DNA of 64,000 bases from Bin87 sp965220265 (GTDB lineage: Bacteria > Chloroflexota > Dehalococcoidia > Lucifugimonadales > UBA3495): NCBI GenBank assembly GCA_965220265.1, contig CBDCPM010000004.1, positions 2,480,001-2,544,000 on the forward strand, given 5' to 3'. Shown piece by piece: positions 9,259 through 18,790 of the stretch (the first letter of the stretch is position 1; each line of letters starts with the position of its first letter). The translations under genes and the position numbers were made by a program. Below the pieces are notes generated by a model. The model did no database searches and was not told the origin of the DNA. It saw nothing but the letters and a program-made list of their open reading frames with translations.

Positions 9259-10873
9259 AAATGTTACCGAAACTTTAGCACTTGGGGTCCACCCCAGCCA
9301 GCGCTAATTCCGGCATTGCAGCGGGTTCCGCCATGGGCTCACCAGCCGTGGCGTAGACCAACTTTTCGGCCATGATGCCGCGCCACTGCTGCACCCGGCG
9401 CTGCAACGTACGCAGGTGAGCCCGGCTGAAACGATCCGGTTCAGCCTCTTGCAGTCGTCCCAGCAATACCACCGCACTGGCGTCCGGGTCTTTCTGCAAC
9501 CAGGACAGCACGTCGCACCACACTCCTTCGAAAGGGTCGGGCCGAGTTCGCCAGGTGCGGGGCGGTTGCACCCGTCGCTCCCGTGAGGTATGCGCTGCAT
9601 CCTGCCGCCACAAGTCAGGCAACTTGGCCAGGAACTGTTCCAGGCTCTCGCCGCTGGGAGTGGGCCGGATTGCGGGGAACGTAACCGCCGCCAGGGCCGA
9701 CTGGGCTTCCCGGATGGCGTGCAGGAGCGCCACCGGGTCCAACTTGACCCGATACTCACTCAGCGCCGCCTTCATCTCGACGCTGACCGCATCGTGCCGC
9801 ATCAGCCGATCGCAGGGCGTGGCTGGCGGGCTGTACCGCTTGACGACCCTGGAGCCGTGCCGAGATTTCTCAACCAACTTGAACGATGGCTGGAAGTAAT
9901 TCACCTACCGTCGCACCGCCCCGTACAGGTGGGCCATGGTCTGTCCGGCCACCGCGCCGGAGTAGCGGTCGTGACCGACGAAGTGGCGGACCACGGCGCC
10001 GTTCTTCTGCTCAATCCAGGCCTGGTCGTTCTTGCGGTAGGGCCGGGACCGGGTGAACTCGATGCCCCGCTCAGCGCAGTACTGGGTGAGAGTATCGTTG
10101 ATGAATACGCTGTCGTTGTCCGAGTCGATGCCTTTGACTGGGAAGGGCAGTTGTCGCCCGATGGCCTCCAGTCCTGCCGCCACCAGGGATTGCTCCCGGG
10201 CCAGCAGTGGCACGGCTCTGATTGTCCACGGTCAGGCCAGCCGGTGCAGATATCGGTGGCCACCAGGCTGTGGATCATGGAACCCCACAAGGAGCCGCCG
10301 TGGTGGATCACCAGATCAATCTCCAAGAATCCCGGCGGCGGCGCATTCCAATCGGCGAAGGTTCGTACCGGAATATTGCGGCCCGGCGACGCTGCCTCCT
10401 GCGTCTGAGCTGGCGGCTCGCCACCGGTGTCCTGATCGGCTGGAGCAGCCGGTCCAGGGTGGCGGCGGTGGCTGACAGCAGCCGTTGGCGCACCCGAGGG
10501 TCCAGATCCAGGTGGCCATGGCGCTCCATCGACTCCACCAGATGGGGTAATGCCGCCTTCAGCCGCTTGCCGCAGATCCGGTCAGCGGCTTCCCAGACCA
10601 CGATCAGCGCCTGTCGAACCGACTCGTCGTAGATGCGCCGGCCCTTTTTATCGCCGGCTGCTGCTCTCCGTCGTCGCCGGACTGCCCCAGCAGCCTGATG
10701 CCATGCTTGCGATGGTGGCCGGTCACCGCGATGAACTCGTCCAGAATCCGGCTTTTCTCTCGCTTCGATGAAGCTCGGTAGCGGTCTCGGATCGTCACCG
10801 GCAATTCCTGTTTTGCCATCTTGCTGATGCCTCCTCCAACGCGATCGCCTCCCCGATTTTGGGTAACATTTTA
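9259..10873. mobile_element. Decayed rve-type insertion sequence (about 1.6 kb)
   Basis: The ends share an inverted repeat: AAATGTTACCGAAA at 9259-9272 against AAATGTTACCCAAA read inward from about 10871. A TTGAG pentamer occurs just outside the left end (9254-9258) and again at 10874-10878, a possible target duplication. The element enters right after the NYN stop codon and, on the other side, cuts the TRAP substrate-binding gene. The family was not identified. Confidence 0.65.
9275..10819 (-). pseudogene. DDE/rve integrase-type transposase, frameshifted
   Basis: The product, read right to left, is spread over several frames. The N-terminus starts at 10819 (MAKQELPVTIRDRYRASSKR). The segment RRIYDESVRQALIVVWEAAD follows and then FLEIDLVIHHGGSLWGSMIH with the first catalytic Asp. 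Next come VKGIDSDNDSVFIN with the second Asp and AWIEQKNGAVVRHFVGHDRY with the Glu. The C-terminal extension (9275-9904) is the longest intact piece. At least three frame changes are needed to join them, so it is inactive. The D-D-E order and the WIEQKNGAVVR block fit rve-domain transposases of about 500 aa. Confidence 0.75.
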
Positions 10874-10878
10874 TTTGA

Positions 10879-12990
10879 GGCAATGCGCACTCTGAAATTC
10901 TCCGGGCAAGGAGAGGTTGCCGCACTAGGAGATTCTGCTCCGGCGCCAACTGAACCGGTTAGTTTGGCGGAATACGCCGCACGCTACGCCGGTGGGCCGG
11001 GGCCATCTATCTGGGTGACAACAACCAGTTGGCTGGACCGGCGCCAACAGTGGAACAGGGGGACTTCCACGGAAATGTGCCCGTGGACTCGCTGGAGCGC
11101 CATCTCTGAATATACGACAGTCCCTTCTACGGGGAATTGCTCAAGAAGGCGAAGCTCACAGATCCCACGCCGCTTACATACGACGGGGAGCCCATCACCA
11201 CCCGGCACGCCTGCATCAACCGGTCCCTGCTGCCGTGCGTGTTGCTGGAAACCTATTTTGCGCTCAACCTGAAGGAGCGCACCAACGGCAAGGTTGAGTT
11301 CATCACCACATCCCTGGTGGACCTGAGACGGAGCGGGCCGGAGACACTGAGCCTGTTCGCCGGCGGCGACGTGGACTCTGCGACGATTTACGGCGGTTAC
11401 GTGAGCTACCAGATACCGCAGATCGAGATTCAGAGTCTCTGGGGCATCTACTCGTCCCGCGAGCAGGAGTTCGAGGCCGCCCAGGCCATCATCAAGGACA
11501 TTGAAGACCTGGTGCTGGCCGAGACCGGTGGCGTGATAATGAATCACAACTGGCATGCCGGCAGCGACCTGTTCTTGTTCTGCCGGGAGGAGATTGATTC
11601 CCTGGACGACTTCGCCGGCAAGGAGATCGGCAGCAGCAGCCCCGCGCTGTCCGACTGGATCCTCGGTATGGGGGCCGAACCCCACTCCGTCACCTTTGCC
11701 GATGTCTACACCGTCATCGAGCTCGGCATCCTCGACTGCGGAGCAACCTGGGCCAACGCGGGTTTCGGTCAGCGCTGGTACGAAGTGACAGGCTACTTCG
11801 TCGGCCCGCTGCTCAGCTTTCCCTTTCACAACAACGTGATCAACGGACAGATGTGGGCTTTCATCCCCGAAGACCTGCGGCAAATAATCATCGAGGAGGC
11901 CGCCAAGTCGGATCTGGAGGCGCTGCGGATCGCAGCCATCCAGAACGAAGTGGGGCTGCTCAAGAACACCTCGTATGACGCCCGCGGGGCGGGAATGCAT
12001 GCAATGGAATTCGTCCCCTTCTCCGAGGAGATGACGTTCCGAAGCCTCAACACGGCAGCCATGGAGCACGTGGTGCCGCGCTGGGTGGGCCGGGTGGGAG
12101 ACACCCGTCATCCCATCATCGCCGACAGTTTCAATAACCAGGTAGGCCCCATCGTCGGCCTCCGGATCGAGACCGACGGAACGGTGGTCAAAACCAATGA
12201 GCCAATCTCCACCACTGCCAAACTTCCGGCTCCCGTCCCGGAAGATGTGGCGGATGCTGAGACTGCGCACTTGTGGGTTTACCTGTGGGTGAATGACATT
12301 GCAAATCCATGGATTGACGCAAGCGCTGAATCAAGTTTGGACTTGGATGGATTGGGTCTGGATGTTAGCGTCCGCTTCGGCCGCCAGATTGACGGATACT
12401 GCAACGGGAGTCCGATATACAGGCGTGAGGTGCAGCCTTTGGATCGGTGTGGGCCCGGTGAACAACGCCTGCTTGCCGACGTCACTAGCCTTTTGGCGGC
12501 GACGCCGGAGGGACCGATGCGCTGCCAGCGCCACAATACCTCAACCAGCGACGATCTGGTACACGCCTGCATTCTGGAGGACGACACCGCGCATCCGCGA
12601 ATTCCGCCACATCCTCCCAGCTCTGCCAGCCTTCCGGCTTCCGCTCCGGAGGACCTGTCGGATGCAGACACCGCCGATTCGTGGGCCTACCTGTGGATGG
12701 GCGGTGGTGATGGCGAGCAGATTAAAGCAACTGCGGAGGCAAGCTTCTTCATGGATGAACACCATTTGGAGCTTAGAGTTCATTTTGGCCGCCGATATGA
12801 GGCATTTTGCAATGGGAGCCCGATGTACATCGGTGATTTGATGAGATTGGACTGTGGATACCCAGAACAATCACTTGCTGACGTTACTGGCGTTTCCGCG
12901 AGAACGACAGATGGTCCGATGCGCTGCGATCGTCACCAGGAATCGATCCGCGATAAGCTGGTGTATGTCTGTACGCTCCAAAGCCGGTGA
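10879..12990 (+). pseudogene. TRAP-type substrate-binding protein (DctP-like) with duplicated C-terminal module, broken N-terminus
   Basis: The long open frame (11137-12990) carries a periplasmic TRAP solute receptor, including ETYFALNLKERTNGKVEF, VVMNHNW-like VIMNHNWHAGSDLFLF and LSDWILGMGAEPHS. Upstream, AIYLGDNNQLAGPAPTVEQG belongs to the same frame but ends in TGA at 11107, where a Trp codon is expected before IYDSPFY. A further frame change lies near 11000, and the signal peptide is gone at the insertion sequence. The C-terminus adds two related modules of about 115 residues with FCNGSP/YCNGSP and MRC-RH motifs, not usual for the family. No TRAP membrane subunits are present. Confidence 0.7.
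12226..12987 (+). repeat. Tandem duplicated ~115-residue module at the end of the TRAP-receptor frame
   Basis: Copy 1 (about 12226-12585) and copy 2 (about 12633-12987) share in order APEDLSDADTAD/VPEDVADAETAH, W-YLW, a V-FGR block, the CNGSP motif, LADVT, a GPMRC-RH motif and a C-terminal LV-(H/Y)-C. Each copy has four cysteines in matching places. No known domain was recognised. They read like secreted, disulfide-stabilised beta domains, which is an inference. Confidence 0.6.
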
Positions 12991-13021
12991 CCTCCAATCA
13001 AACGAAGGAGCCTGTCTCCTT

Positions 13022-13366
13022 AATCAGACAGCGCAGGCCCTTGTGCTGCCGGATGGTGATGGAGACGCGCAGGTCCAGTTGGCGGCGGACGCATACCACG
13101 TTATGGGCGTAAAAGCCGCGGTCGGCAAGCACGGTGGGTTGCCCGCCGGCCTCGCCGTAGCGCACCTCCCCACCGTGTTTAAAGCAGGAGGTGGGTGGCA
13201 TCGCGGGCGGTGTTGGCCCGGCCCTCGCGCGGCCGCGCCATCTGCACCTCGCCGGCACCGGCGGTGATGGCCGGCAGCGGGTGGTAGCCCCGCTGGCAGG
13301 AATGGTGCGCAATTTGAAATGCCACGTTACAAACCACAATAATGGCGCCACTTCACCGGAACGGTC
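13022..13366 (-). pseudogene. IS1380-type transposase, middle fragment
   Basis: The minus strand encodes QRGYHPLPAITAGAGEVQMA, REGRANTARDATHLL, then after a frame change GGQPTVLADRGFYAHNVVCV and RRQLDLRVSITIRQHKGLRC, the central part of IS1380-family DDE transposases. It stops abruptly near 13022. It points away from the C-terminal piece on the other side of the IS5 copy (14231-14756, + strand), so the two cannot be halves of one gene split by simple insertion. Confidence 0.75.
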
Positions 13367-13368
13367 TG

Positions 13369-14229
13369 AGAGCCTGTTTACAATCTTTTGAGGATTAGCA
13401 CCATGAAGGCAAGCACCACCATTTGCCGGCTGGTATTGAGCTTTCTTGCACAGTTCTTCCAGAGTCGGCGGCACTTTTCCAGCCAGGCGAAAGACCGCTC
13501 CACCACCCATCGCTTTGGCAGCACCACGAAGGTGTGCAGTTCGTTGCGTTGCACCACTTCCACCGCGTCTCCCAACAAGCTTTGCACCGCAGTGGCGAAG
13601 GGCTTCCCGGTGTAACCCCCGTCCACCAGCACCTTCCGGACCTGATTGCGGCCGGACCGGTTTTCGTCAAACATCACCAAAGCCCCAGCCCGGTCGGTAA
13701 CGTTGGCGGTAGTCACGTGTAGCGCATGGGGCAATCCTTGCGTGTCCACCGCGATATGACGCTTGATCCGGACACCTTCTTGCCCGCGTCATAGCCCTTG
13801 TGCCCGGCGGTGTCCGTGTTCTTGACGCTCTGGGAGTCCACGATGCAGAAGCTGGTCGGCTCTTTCCGTCCATTGCTTTGTCGGACCTCGCCAACCGATT
13901 TTTTAGGACACGCTCCAGAATGGAATCCTGACCCGGGCCCGGCTGCTCGCTCCATTGCCGGAAATACTGGTAGCAAGTGCGCCAATTGGGGAAGTCTGCC
14001 GGCAGCATTCGCCACTGGCACCCGCTTTTCAAGAGGTACAGCACGCCGCAGAAAACGTCATACAAGTCCACGGTGCAGGGCTTGGTCCGGCGGCGGGCCG
14101 ACTCCAACGTCGGCAGAATACGGGCGAATTGCTCCGGGCTGATGTCGCTGGGATAAGAATGAGACATGATTACCCCTCCCCTGATCATAGTCTCAACTGA
14201 ACCTATTCCAGAGATCGTAGACAGGTTCT
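13369..14229. mobile_element. IS5-type insertion sequence, copy 2 (861 bp)
   Basis: The terminal repeats are the same as in copy 1 (AGAGCCTGTTTACAATCT and AGAACCTGTCTACGATCT inward from the right). It is one base shorter than copy 1 because of a deletion near 13768. The right flank is TA but the left flank is TG, so no target duplication remains. It is bordered by IS1380 fragments in opposite orientations. Confidence 0.88.
13378..14167 (-). pseudogene. IS5-family transposase, copy 2, one-base deletion
   Basis: It has the same two-ORF structure as copy 1 with start ATG at 14167 and the A6 slip site at 13899-13904 (minus). In addition GATTCC of copy 1 is GATCC here (near 13768). The catalytic part is therefore split after GYDAGKKVSG and resumes in another frame at DTQGLPHALHVTTANVTDRA. 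This extra lesion is absent from copy 1, so copy 2 should be inactive unless supplied in trans. Confidence 0.85.
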
Positions 14230-14230
14230 T

Positions 14231-14756
14231 ACTGGCTGGACGGCGCCGCCGGCGTGGCGGAGACCAGCTACACCCCCTTTCAGAGTGAGCCCGACGCCGC
14301 GCCGGTGCGGCTCACCGTCCGACGGGTGAAACCCACGCCCGGTTCCCAGCTGGTCCTCTTCGCCGCCTACGGCTATCACGGCTGCATCACCGACCGGGAC
14401 GGGGACCCCCTGGAACTGGAGGCCGACCATCGCCGCCACGCCGAGATCGAGAATGCCATCCGCGACCTCAAGTACGGCGTCAGCCTGAACCATCTCCCCT
14501 CGGGCCGCTTCCCCGCCAACGCCGCTGGCTGGCCATCCAGGTGATGGCTCACAACCTGGCACGCTGGACCGCGCGCATCGGTCTGGGCCAGCCGGTGGTG
14601 ACCACCAAGACCCTGCGGCGGCGGTTCTTCTCCATCGCCGGACGGCTCACCCGCTCGGCGCGCCGCCTCACTTTGCATCTGCCCCAGCGTTGGCCCTGGG
14701 AAAACCAGTTCAGTGGCGCCCTGGCACGGCTGCGAGCAATTCCACTCCCAGCCTGA
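14231..14756 (+). pseudogene. IS1380-type transposase, C-terminal fragment
   Basis: Starting directly at the right edge of the IS5 copy, the + strand encodes YWLDGAAGVAETSYTPFQSE, RVKPTPGSQLVLFAAYGYHG, RDGDPLELEADHRRHAEIEN with the last catalytic Glu, and LNHLPSGRFPANAAG. After a one-base loss near 14530 it continues with QVMAHNLARWTARIGLG and RRLTLHLPQRWPWENQFSGA to a natural stop at 14756. The sequence is typical of the last 170 residues of IS1380 transposases. Confidence 0.85.
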
Positions 14757-15297
14757 CGGCACCGCTGGTGTCAACGCCGACGGAGATCTGACCCACTCAC
14801 CAGACTACCCGACCGCCTCGCAGACTTGCGCCAGGCTGGTCACCGAGCGTCTCTTGCTGCACGCTACCCTGACAATTTCGCCCAGCATCGCCACCGCGGG
14901 CCGCCATCATCGTAGCTGTGTGCCAACCTCACGCCGCCCTCATCCCCATCCATTGGAATCGGGCCTGCCCCGTTCGCCTTCCCTTGCCCATCATCCCTGG
15001 TGGCAACGCCACGGCCCATCGCTTCGGTGGATTCGGGATAAGGGAATGGTTCCGCCAAATAGTCGCGTACATTGACGATAATGGACCAAAACCCGAATAC
15101 TGCCAGAATCCATACCGTGGCAGACCTGAAGCAACAGCATACGCGTGGCGCGGACAGTTCGCCTAGAAACTCAGAGATATAGTCCACCAAACTGTCCGGT
15201 AGGCAGAGCCGTAACCCGTCGCAATTGTGACAGATTTCGATAGTCGCGCGTTAGACACTTAGGCACCGACCAAGTTTCGCAATTTTCTCGGTGAAAC

Positions 15298-15319
15298 GTA
15301 ACTGTTCAGAGTTGATGAG
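15298..15319. repeat. Solitary IS66-type terminal repeat
   Basis: GTAACTGTTCAGAGTTGATGAG matches 21 of 22 positions of the right end of the IS66 element at 23626-25093 (read inward from 25093). No transposase lies beside it, so it looks like the leftover end of a deleted or rearranged IS66 copy. Confidence 0.7.
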
Positions 15320-15426
15320 ATCTGCGGGCTTTTTGGCCGTTCCCAGAGCCGTGGCCAAGTAGGCAATTCCGGTGCTGAGCCGATCAGATCCCCTCAAACG
15401 TGAACAATTACGGTGAAACGGCAGGT

Positions 15427-15456
15427 TTGCCGCTAATGCAGCAATCCCGCTATAAT
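15427..15456 (+). promoter_or_regulatory. Sigma70-type promoter before the zinc-ribbon/TPR gene
   Basis: TTGCCG (15427-15432), an 18-nt spacer and a perfect TATAAT (15451-15456) end 30 nt before the ATG at 15487. Confidence 0.55.
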
Positions 15457-15486
15457 AAGAACAAAGCCGGCAGTTAACGGGTGCAA

Positions 15487-16272
15487 ATGAATATAATCCT
15501 TCAAGTCCTGTCCCTGCTTTTCGTGGTTATGTGGACGGCGAAACTGGCGCGGAACAAGGGGCGAAGCCCCCTGGTCTGGGGCGGTGTTGCGGCAATTCCC
15601 GCGTTGGGCTTGCTCGATATCTTCCCGGAGTGGATCACGGTGCTCTGCATGCTGCCGATGCTGGCTTTGGTATTCATGCCGGCCCGGCGACCGGTGGCGA
15701 CGGACGGAGGGCAGGACGGCACGACCCCGTGCCCCCGTTGCCAGCATTCCCATGAAGCGCGGCCCACATTCTGCACCAACTGTGGATGGGAGATGGCCCG
15801 GCCGTATGCCACGACGGATGCCACCACAACGGTGACCGACGGGAGCGAATCCGCGACAGTTCAAACGGTCGTGCCAGCGGCAGGAACCGCCGACGGCATT
15901 GAGCAAAGCGCGCCGGTGACCGGTGAGCCTGTGGCCCACCCGACGGCCGATCCGGTAATGGCGGCGCAGCAAGTTGACGATGCGGAGCCGTTGGCGACGG
16001 CGCAATCGGCCCAAGTTGAAGCCGACCTAGCGCCAGCATTTGCGGCGGCCCCGTTGAAGATCACGCGACCACTCACCGCGGCCGGCATGACCGAGTTGGG
16101 CTTGTCGATGTTCAACCAGGGGAGGGTCCGAGAGGCGGTGGACCAATTCACCAAGGCGATCGCGCTGGATCCGATGTACCGCGAAGCTTGGGCGAACCGG
16201 GCAAAGGCCTATACCGAACTGGGGCTCAGCGATAAGGCGGCGGCCGACCGACAGCAGCTGGAAGCGATCTAA
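15487..16272 (+). CDS. Membrane protein with zinc ribbon and C-terminal TPR
   Basis: 261 aa from ATG 15487 (a GTG two codons earlier is also possible). The first 65 residues are hydrophobic, with probably two or three membrane segments (IILQVLSLLFVVMW, then WGGVAAIPALGLLDI, then VLCMLPMLALVFM). A zinc ribbon follows (CPRCQHSHEARPTFCTNCGW, residues about 78-97). After a low-complexity Ala/Thr/Val linker, the last 60 residues form TPR-like helices (GLSMFNQGRVREAVDQFTKA, then DPMYREAWANRAKAYTELG). It probably scaffolds proteins at the membrane. It converges on fabI with only 12 bp between the two stops. Confidence 0.75.
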   Translation: MNIILQVLSLLFVVMWTAKLARNKGRSPLVWGGVAAIPALGLLDIFPEWITVLCMLPMLALVFMPARRPVATDGGQDGTTPCPRCQHSHEARPTFCTNCGWEMARPYATTDATTTVTDGSESATVQTVVPAAGTADGIEQSAPVTGEPVAHPTADPVMAAQQVDDAEPLATAQSAQVEADLAPAFAAAPLKITRPLTAAGMTELGLSMFNQGRVREAVDQFTKAIALDPMYREAWANRAKAYTELGLSDKAAADRQQLEAI

Positions 16273-16284
16273 GCATCCATCCTT

Positions 16285-17058
16285 TCACACCGCCATGATG
16301 TGATAGCCAGCGTCCACCGGAAGCACGGTCCCGGTCACACCGCTGGAAAGATCACTGCAGAGGAAAAGGGCGGTCTGCGCCACCTCGTCGGCGGTGATGT
16401 TGCGGCCGAGGGGAGCCTTCTCAGCGTGGGCACGGCGCATATCCAGGAAACCGCTGATTCCACGAGCGGCCAAGGTATCAACGGGGCCGGCTGAGATCGC
16501 GTTGACGCGGATGTTTTCGCCTCCGTATTCGTAGGCCAGTTGGCGTACTTCGTGCTCCAGAGCAGCCTTGGCGGTTCCCATTACGTTGTAGCCGGGATAG
16601 ACCCGGCTAGATGCCTGGAAGGTCATGGCGATGACGCTACCACCGTCAGTCATCAACGGTGCGGCGTGTCGGACCATGGGCAAGAGGGTGAAGGCGCTGA
16701 TCTCAAGGGCTAGGCGAAAACCGTCTCGGCCTGTATCGGCGAGGCGACCGCCGAGGTTCTCGCGGCTGGCGAAGGCGATGCTGTGGACGAGGACGGAAAG
16801 GGAGCCCATCTGGTCCCCGACCGCGTCAAAGACCGCCTGAATCTGGTCGTCATCCGAAGCGTCGCATTGGAGAAGCACGGAATCTTTCAGGGTCTCGGCG
16901 AGGCGGGCAACGCGGCTCTGCAACCGCTCGTTTTGGTAGGTGAGGGCGATGCGTGCGCCGGCATCGGCCAGGGTGCGGGCAATAGCCCATGCGATGCTGC
17001 GGTCGTTGGCGACACCAAAAATGACCGCATTGCGGCCAGTCAAATCTATGGGGAACAC
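16285..17058 (-). CDS. fabI: Enoyl-[acyl-carrier-protein] reductase (NADH)
   Basis: 257 aa short-chain dehydrogenase of the FabI/InhA type, which performs the last reduction of each fatty-acid elongation round. It starts with GTG at 17058, with GAGG 7 nt upstream. The N-terminal nucleotide motif is the FabI form (NAVIFGVANDRSIAWAIA). The catalytic pair is Tyr157 and Lys164 in YNVMGTAKAALE. The accessory Tyr of E. coli FabI (146) is Phe147 here, as in mycobacterial InhA. C-terminal RVNAISAGPVDTLAARGISG is the usual loop. It is last in the minus-strand run of F420 genes, 50 bp after the LLM gene. Confidence 0.93.
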   Translation of the reverse strand: MFPIDLTGRNAVIFGVANDRSIAWAIARTLADAGARIALTYQNERLQSRVARLAETLKDSVLLQCDASDDDQIQAVFDAVGDQMGSLSVLVHSIAFASRENLGGRLADTGRDGFRLALEISAFTLLPMVRHAAPLMTDGGSVIAMTFQASSRVYPGYNVMGTAKAALEHEVRQLAYEYGGENIRVNAISAGPVDTLAARGISGFLDMRRAHAEKAPLGRNITADEVAQTALFLCSDLSSGVTGTVLPVDAGYHIMAV

Positions 17059-17108
17059 GAAGCTACCTCGTCACATGGTGGATATGTGGGCCGCGCGCCG
17101 CGTAGGCA

Positions 17109-18095
17109 TCAGCGGCGAAAGTCGGGGGCAACCTGCTCAAGGAAGATTTGCATCTGCTCTTCCTGGCGATAGGTGGCGAAGCGCACCACTATCTGATCGG
17201 CGCCGGCCTCGGCGTAGGCGTGGATGCGTTCGCGGATGCGTTCCGCGTCGCCGAACGGACCCCAACGGTCGCCCCAGATGTTGGCGCCGTAGTATCCGAG
17301 CAGCCAATCTTCGGCTTCAGCTTCGGCCCGGGCGACGTCTTCGTCCAGGTTGACGGTGAGATACATCACGGTAGACAGGTCGTCGGGGTCGCGATCGTAT
17401 TCGGCGCAGTAGCCGCGAATTGTTTCTTTGAGTTCGACGAACTCCTCGGGAGTGGCCGAAATGGAGATCGCGCCGTCGGCCAGGCGGGCGGCGCGGCGCG
17501 CCTGGCGCTCGCGCTGGGCGCCCTGTCCATCGCCGCGGCCGTGCCAGTGGACACCAACATACACGGGAACGCCGTTCGGTTGCACCGGAGTGGGTTCCAT
17601 CACCACATCGTCAAGTTGGAAATGCCGCCCATCGTAACTGAACGGCTCGCCTGTACCAAGGCCTTTGACGACCTGGATCGTCTCCTCGAGTCGGCTCGCA
17701 CGAGTGCGTTGCGGAACATCCGCGTTGCGCCACTCCGCCTGCTGCATGCCGTTGAACGCGCCGCCGACACCGACGCCGAGTTGCAACCGCCCGCCGGAGA
17801 TAAGATCGACGGTGCCCATCATCTGTGCCAACAGGACTGGGTGTCGCAAGGCCATGAGCATGACAGCCGTGCCAAGACGTACCCGGTTGGTGCGGGCGGC
17901 AATGGCGGCCAGGGTGGTCATGGCCTCGAGGCGCGGTTTGGCAGTAAGGCTGTCCCCGACCCAGACCGAATCCATGCCGGCCTCCTCGGCCCAGGTCGCC
18001 AGTCGGAGGACGGTTTCGGCGTCCGTTGGCTTGCGGTCGGCCAGAAGCAGGCCTCTGGTGGGCAAGAGGCAACCCAACTGAACGTTTGCGGTCAT
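17109..18095 (-). CDS. LLM-class F420/flavin-dependent oxidoreductase
   Basis: 328 aa luciferase-like TIM-barrel enzyme. Visible family features are LATWAEEAGMDSVWVGDS near residue 30, AARTNRVRLGTAVML, GGRLQLGVGVG and the late VRFATYRQEEQMQIFLEQV. It starts 3 bp after the cofC stop and so belongs to the F420 biosynthesis operon, which makes F420 the likely cofactor rather than FMN. The substrate cannot be told from sequence. Related enzymes in this class oxidise alcohols, reduce tetrahydromethanopterin derivatives or attack sulfonates. Confidence 0.88.
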   Translation of the reverse strand: MTANVQLGCLLPTRGLLLADRKPTDAETVLRLATWAEEAGMDSVWVGDSLTAKPRLEAMTTLAAIAARTNRVRLGTAVMLMALRHPVLLAQMMGTVDLISGGRLQLGVGVGGAFNGMQQAEWRNADVPQRTRASRLEETIQVVKGLGTGEPFSYDGRHFQLDDVVMEPTPVQPNGVPVYVGVHWHGRGDGQGAQRERQARRAARLADGAISISATPEEFVELKETIRGYCAEYDRDPDDLSTVMYLTVNLDEDVARAEAEAEDWLLGYYGANIWGDRWGPFGDAERIRERIHAYAEAGADQIVVRFATYRQEEQMQIFLEQVAPDFRR

Positions 18096-18098
18096 AGG

Positions 18099-18788
18099 TT
18101 AGCGGAGCTCCAGGCTGGTCATGTTCAGGGACTTGGGTTCGCGCCCGATCAGGCGCGTGAGCAGGCCGGGCTCCATGTGCTCATACTCTTCGAGGTCGGA
18201 GCCATCGTCCAGGTCGAACCCCATGCCCTGACTGTAATAGAAAGCGACCGAGACACCCATCCGCGCCGCGGTGCCAACGTGTTTCCGGAAGCTGTTGTTG
18301 CCGAGTTCCGGGCGAAAATAGGGTATCAGGTCGTAGGGAACCAGTATGGCGTTGGTTCCGCCATCGCGCCGAGCGGGCGAAAGGGTTATGTTGTGCTGGT
18401 GCTCGGCGCTTCGGATCAGCTGGTGGATGTCGCCGGGCTTGATGAAGGGCAGGTCGGCGGGCAGATAGAGAGCTGATACGCCGCGCAGACGGGCGCTTTC
18501 AAAGGACTTGGTGATGGTGTCGTTAAGGTTGCGGCCCAGGTCCTCCATCCAGTTGGCTCCCAAGGTGCGAGCCAAGTTGCGGACGCGCTCGTCGCCACCG
18601 ACCACCCAGAAGGGATCTACTCCGGCGCCGCGAATGGCCATGAGGACGCGGCGGAACATGCCCATCGTCAGGTCGGCACGATCGTCGGGACCTATGACTC
18701 GCGACAGGCGGGTCTTGCAATCGGCCAACCGTTTCATGGGGACAACCGGGACGACGGTGGGGTTTGCCTGATCGGGCGAATCGGTCAT
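18099..18788 (-). CDS. cofC: 2-phospho-L-lactate guanylyltransferase (CofC/FbiD)
   Basis: 229 aa nucleotidyltransferase that activates 2-phospholactate, or phosphoenolpyruvate in bacteria, with GTP for F420 assembly. Motifs are VVPVMKRLADCKTRLSRVI near the N-terminus (nucleotide-binding loop), LTMGMFRRVLMAIRGAG, LYLPADLPFIKPGDIHQL (metal-binding Asp) and TNAILVPYDLIPYFRPELG, with the FRKHVGTAARMGVSV block. The gene starts 2 bp after cofD ends, consistent with translational coupling. Confidence 0.92.
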   Translation of the reverse strand: MTDSPDQANPTVVPVVPMKRLADCKTRLSRVIGPDDRADLTMGMFRRVLMAIRGAGVDPFWVVGGDERVRNLARTLGANWMEDLGRNLNDTITKSFESARLRGVSALYLPADLPFIKPGDIHQLIRSAEHQHNITLSPARRDGGTNAILVPYDLIPYFRPELGNNSFRKHVGTAARMGVSVAFYYSQGMGFDLDDGSDLEEYEHMEPGLLTRLIGREPKSLNMTSLELR

Positions 18789-18790
18789 GA

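Larger units (their letters stand above)
14757..15486. other. Long intergenic stretch with a solitary IS66 end
   Basis: No gene could be supported. A 108-residue minus-strand frame at 14864-15190 has a hydrophobic patch but no start signal or homology that I recognise. The stretch holds the IS66-like end at 15298 and the promoter at 15427, both listed separately. It is probably the tail of the insertion-sequence cluster. Confidence 0.5.

Noticed and set aside
11107..11109. In-frame TGA in the TRAP receptor frame as a possible second selenocysteine codon.
   Set aside because: The position corresponds to Trp rather than Cys, the gene also has a frameshift and lacks its 5' end, and no stem-loop like that at 44003 follows it.
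14864..15190. A 108-residue minus-strand frame with a hydrophobic stretch.
   Set aside because: No ribosome binding site or recognisable motif, and it lies within eroded mobile DNA.
18099..18788. Reading the 229-aa gene as a MobA-like molybdenum cofactor enzyme.
   Set aside because: Its motifs and its place between cofD and the LLM gene fit the F420 guanylyltransferase.
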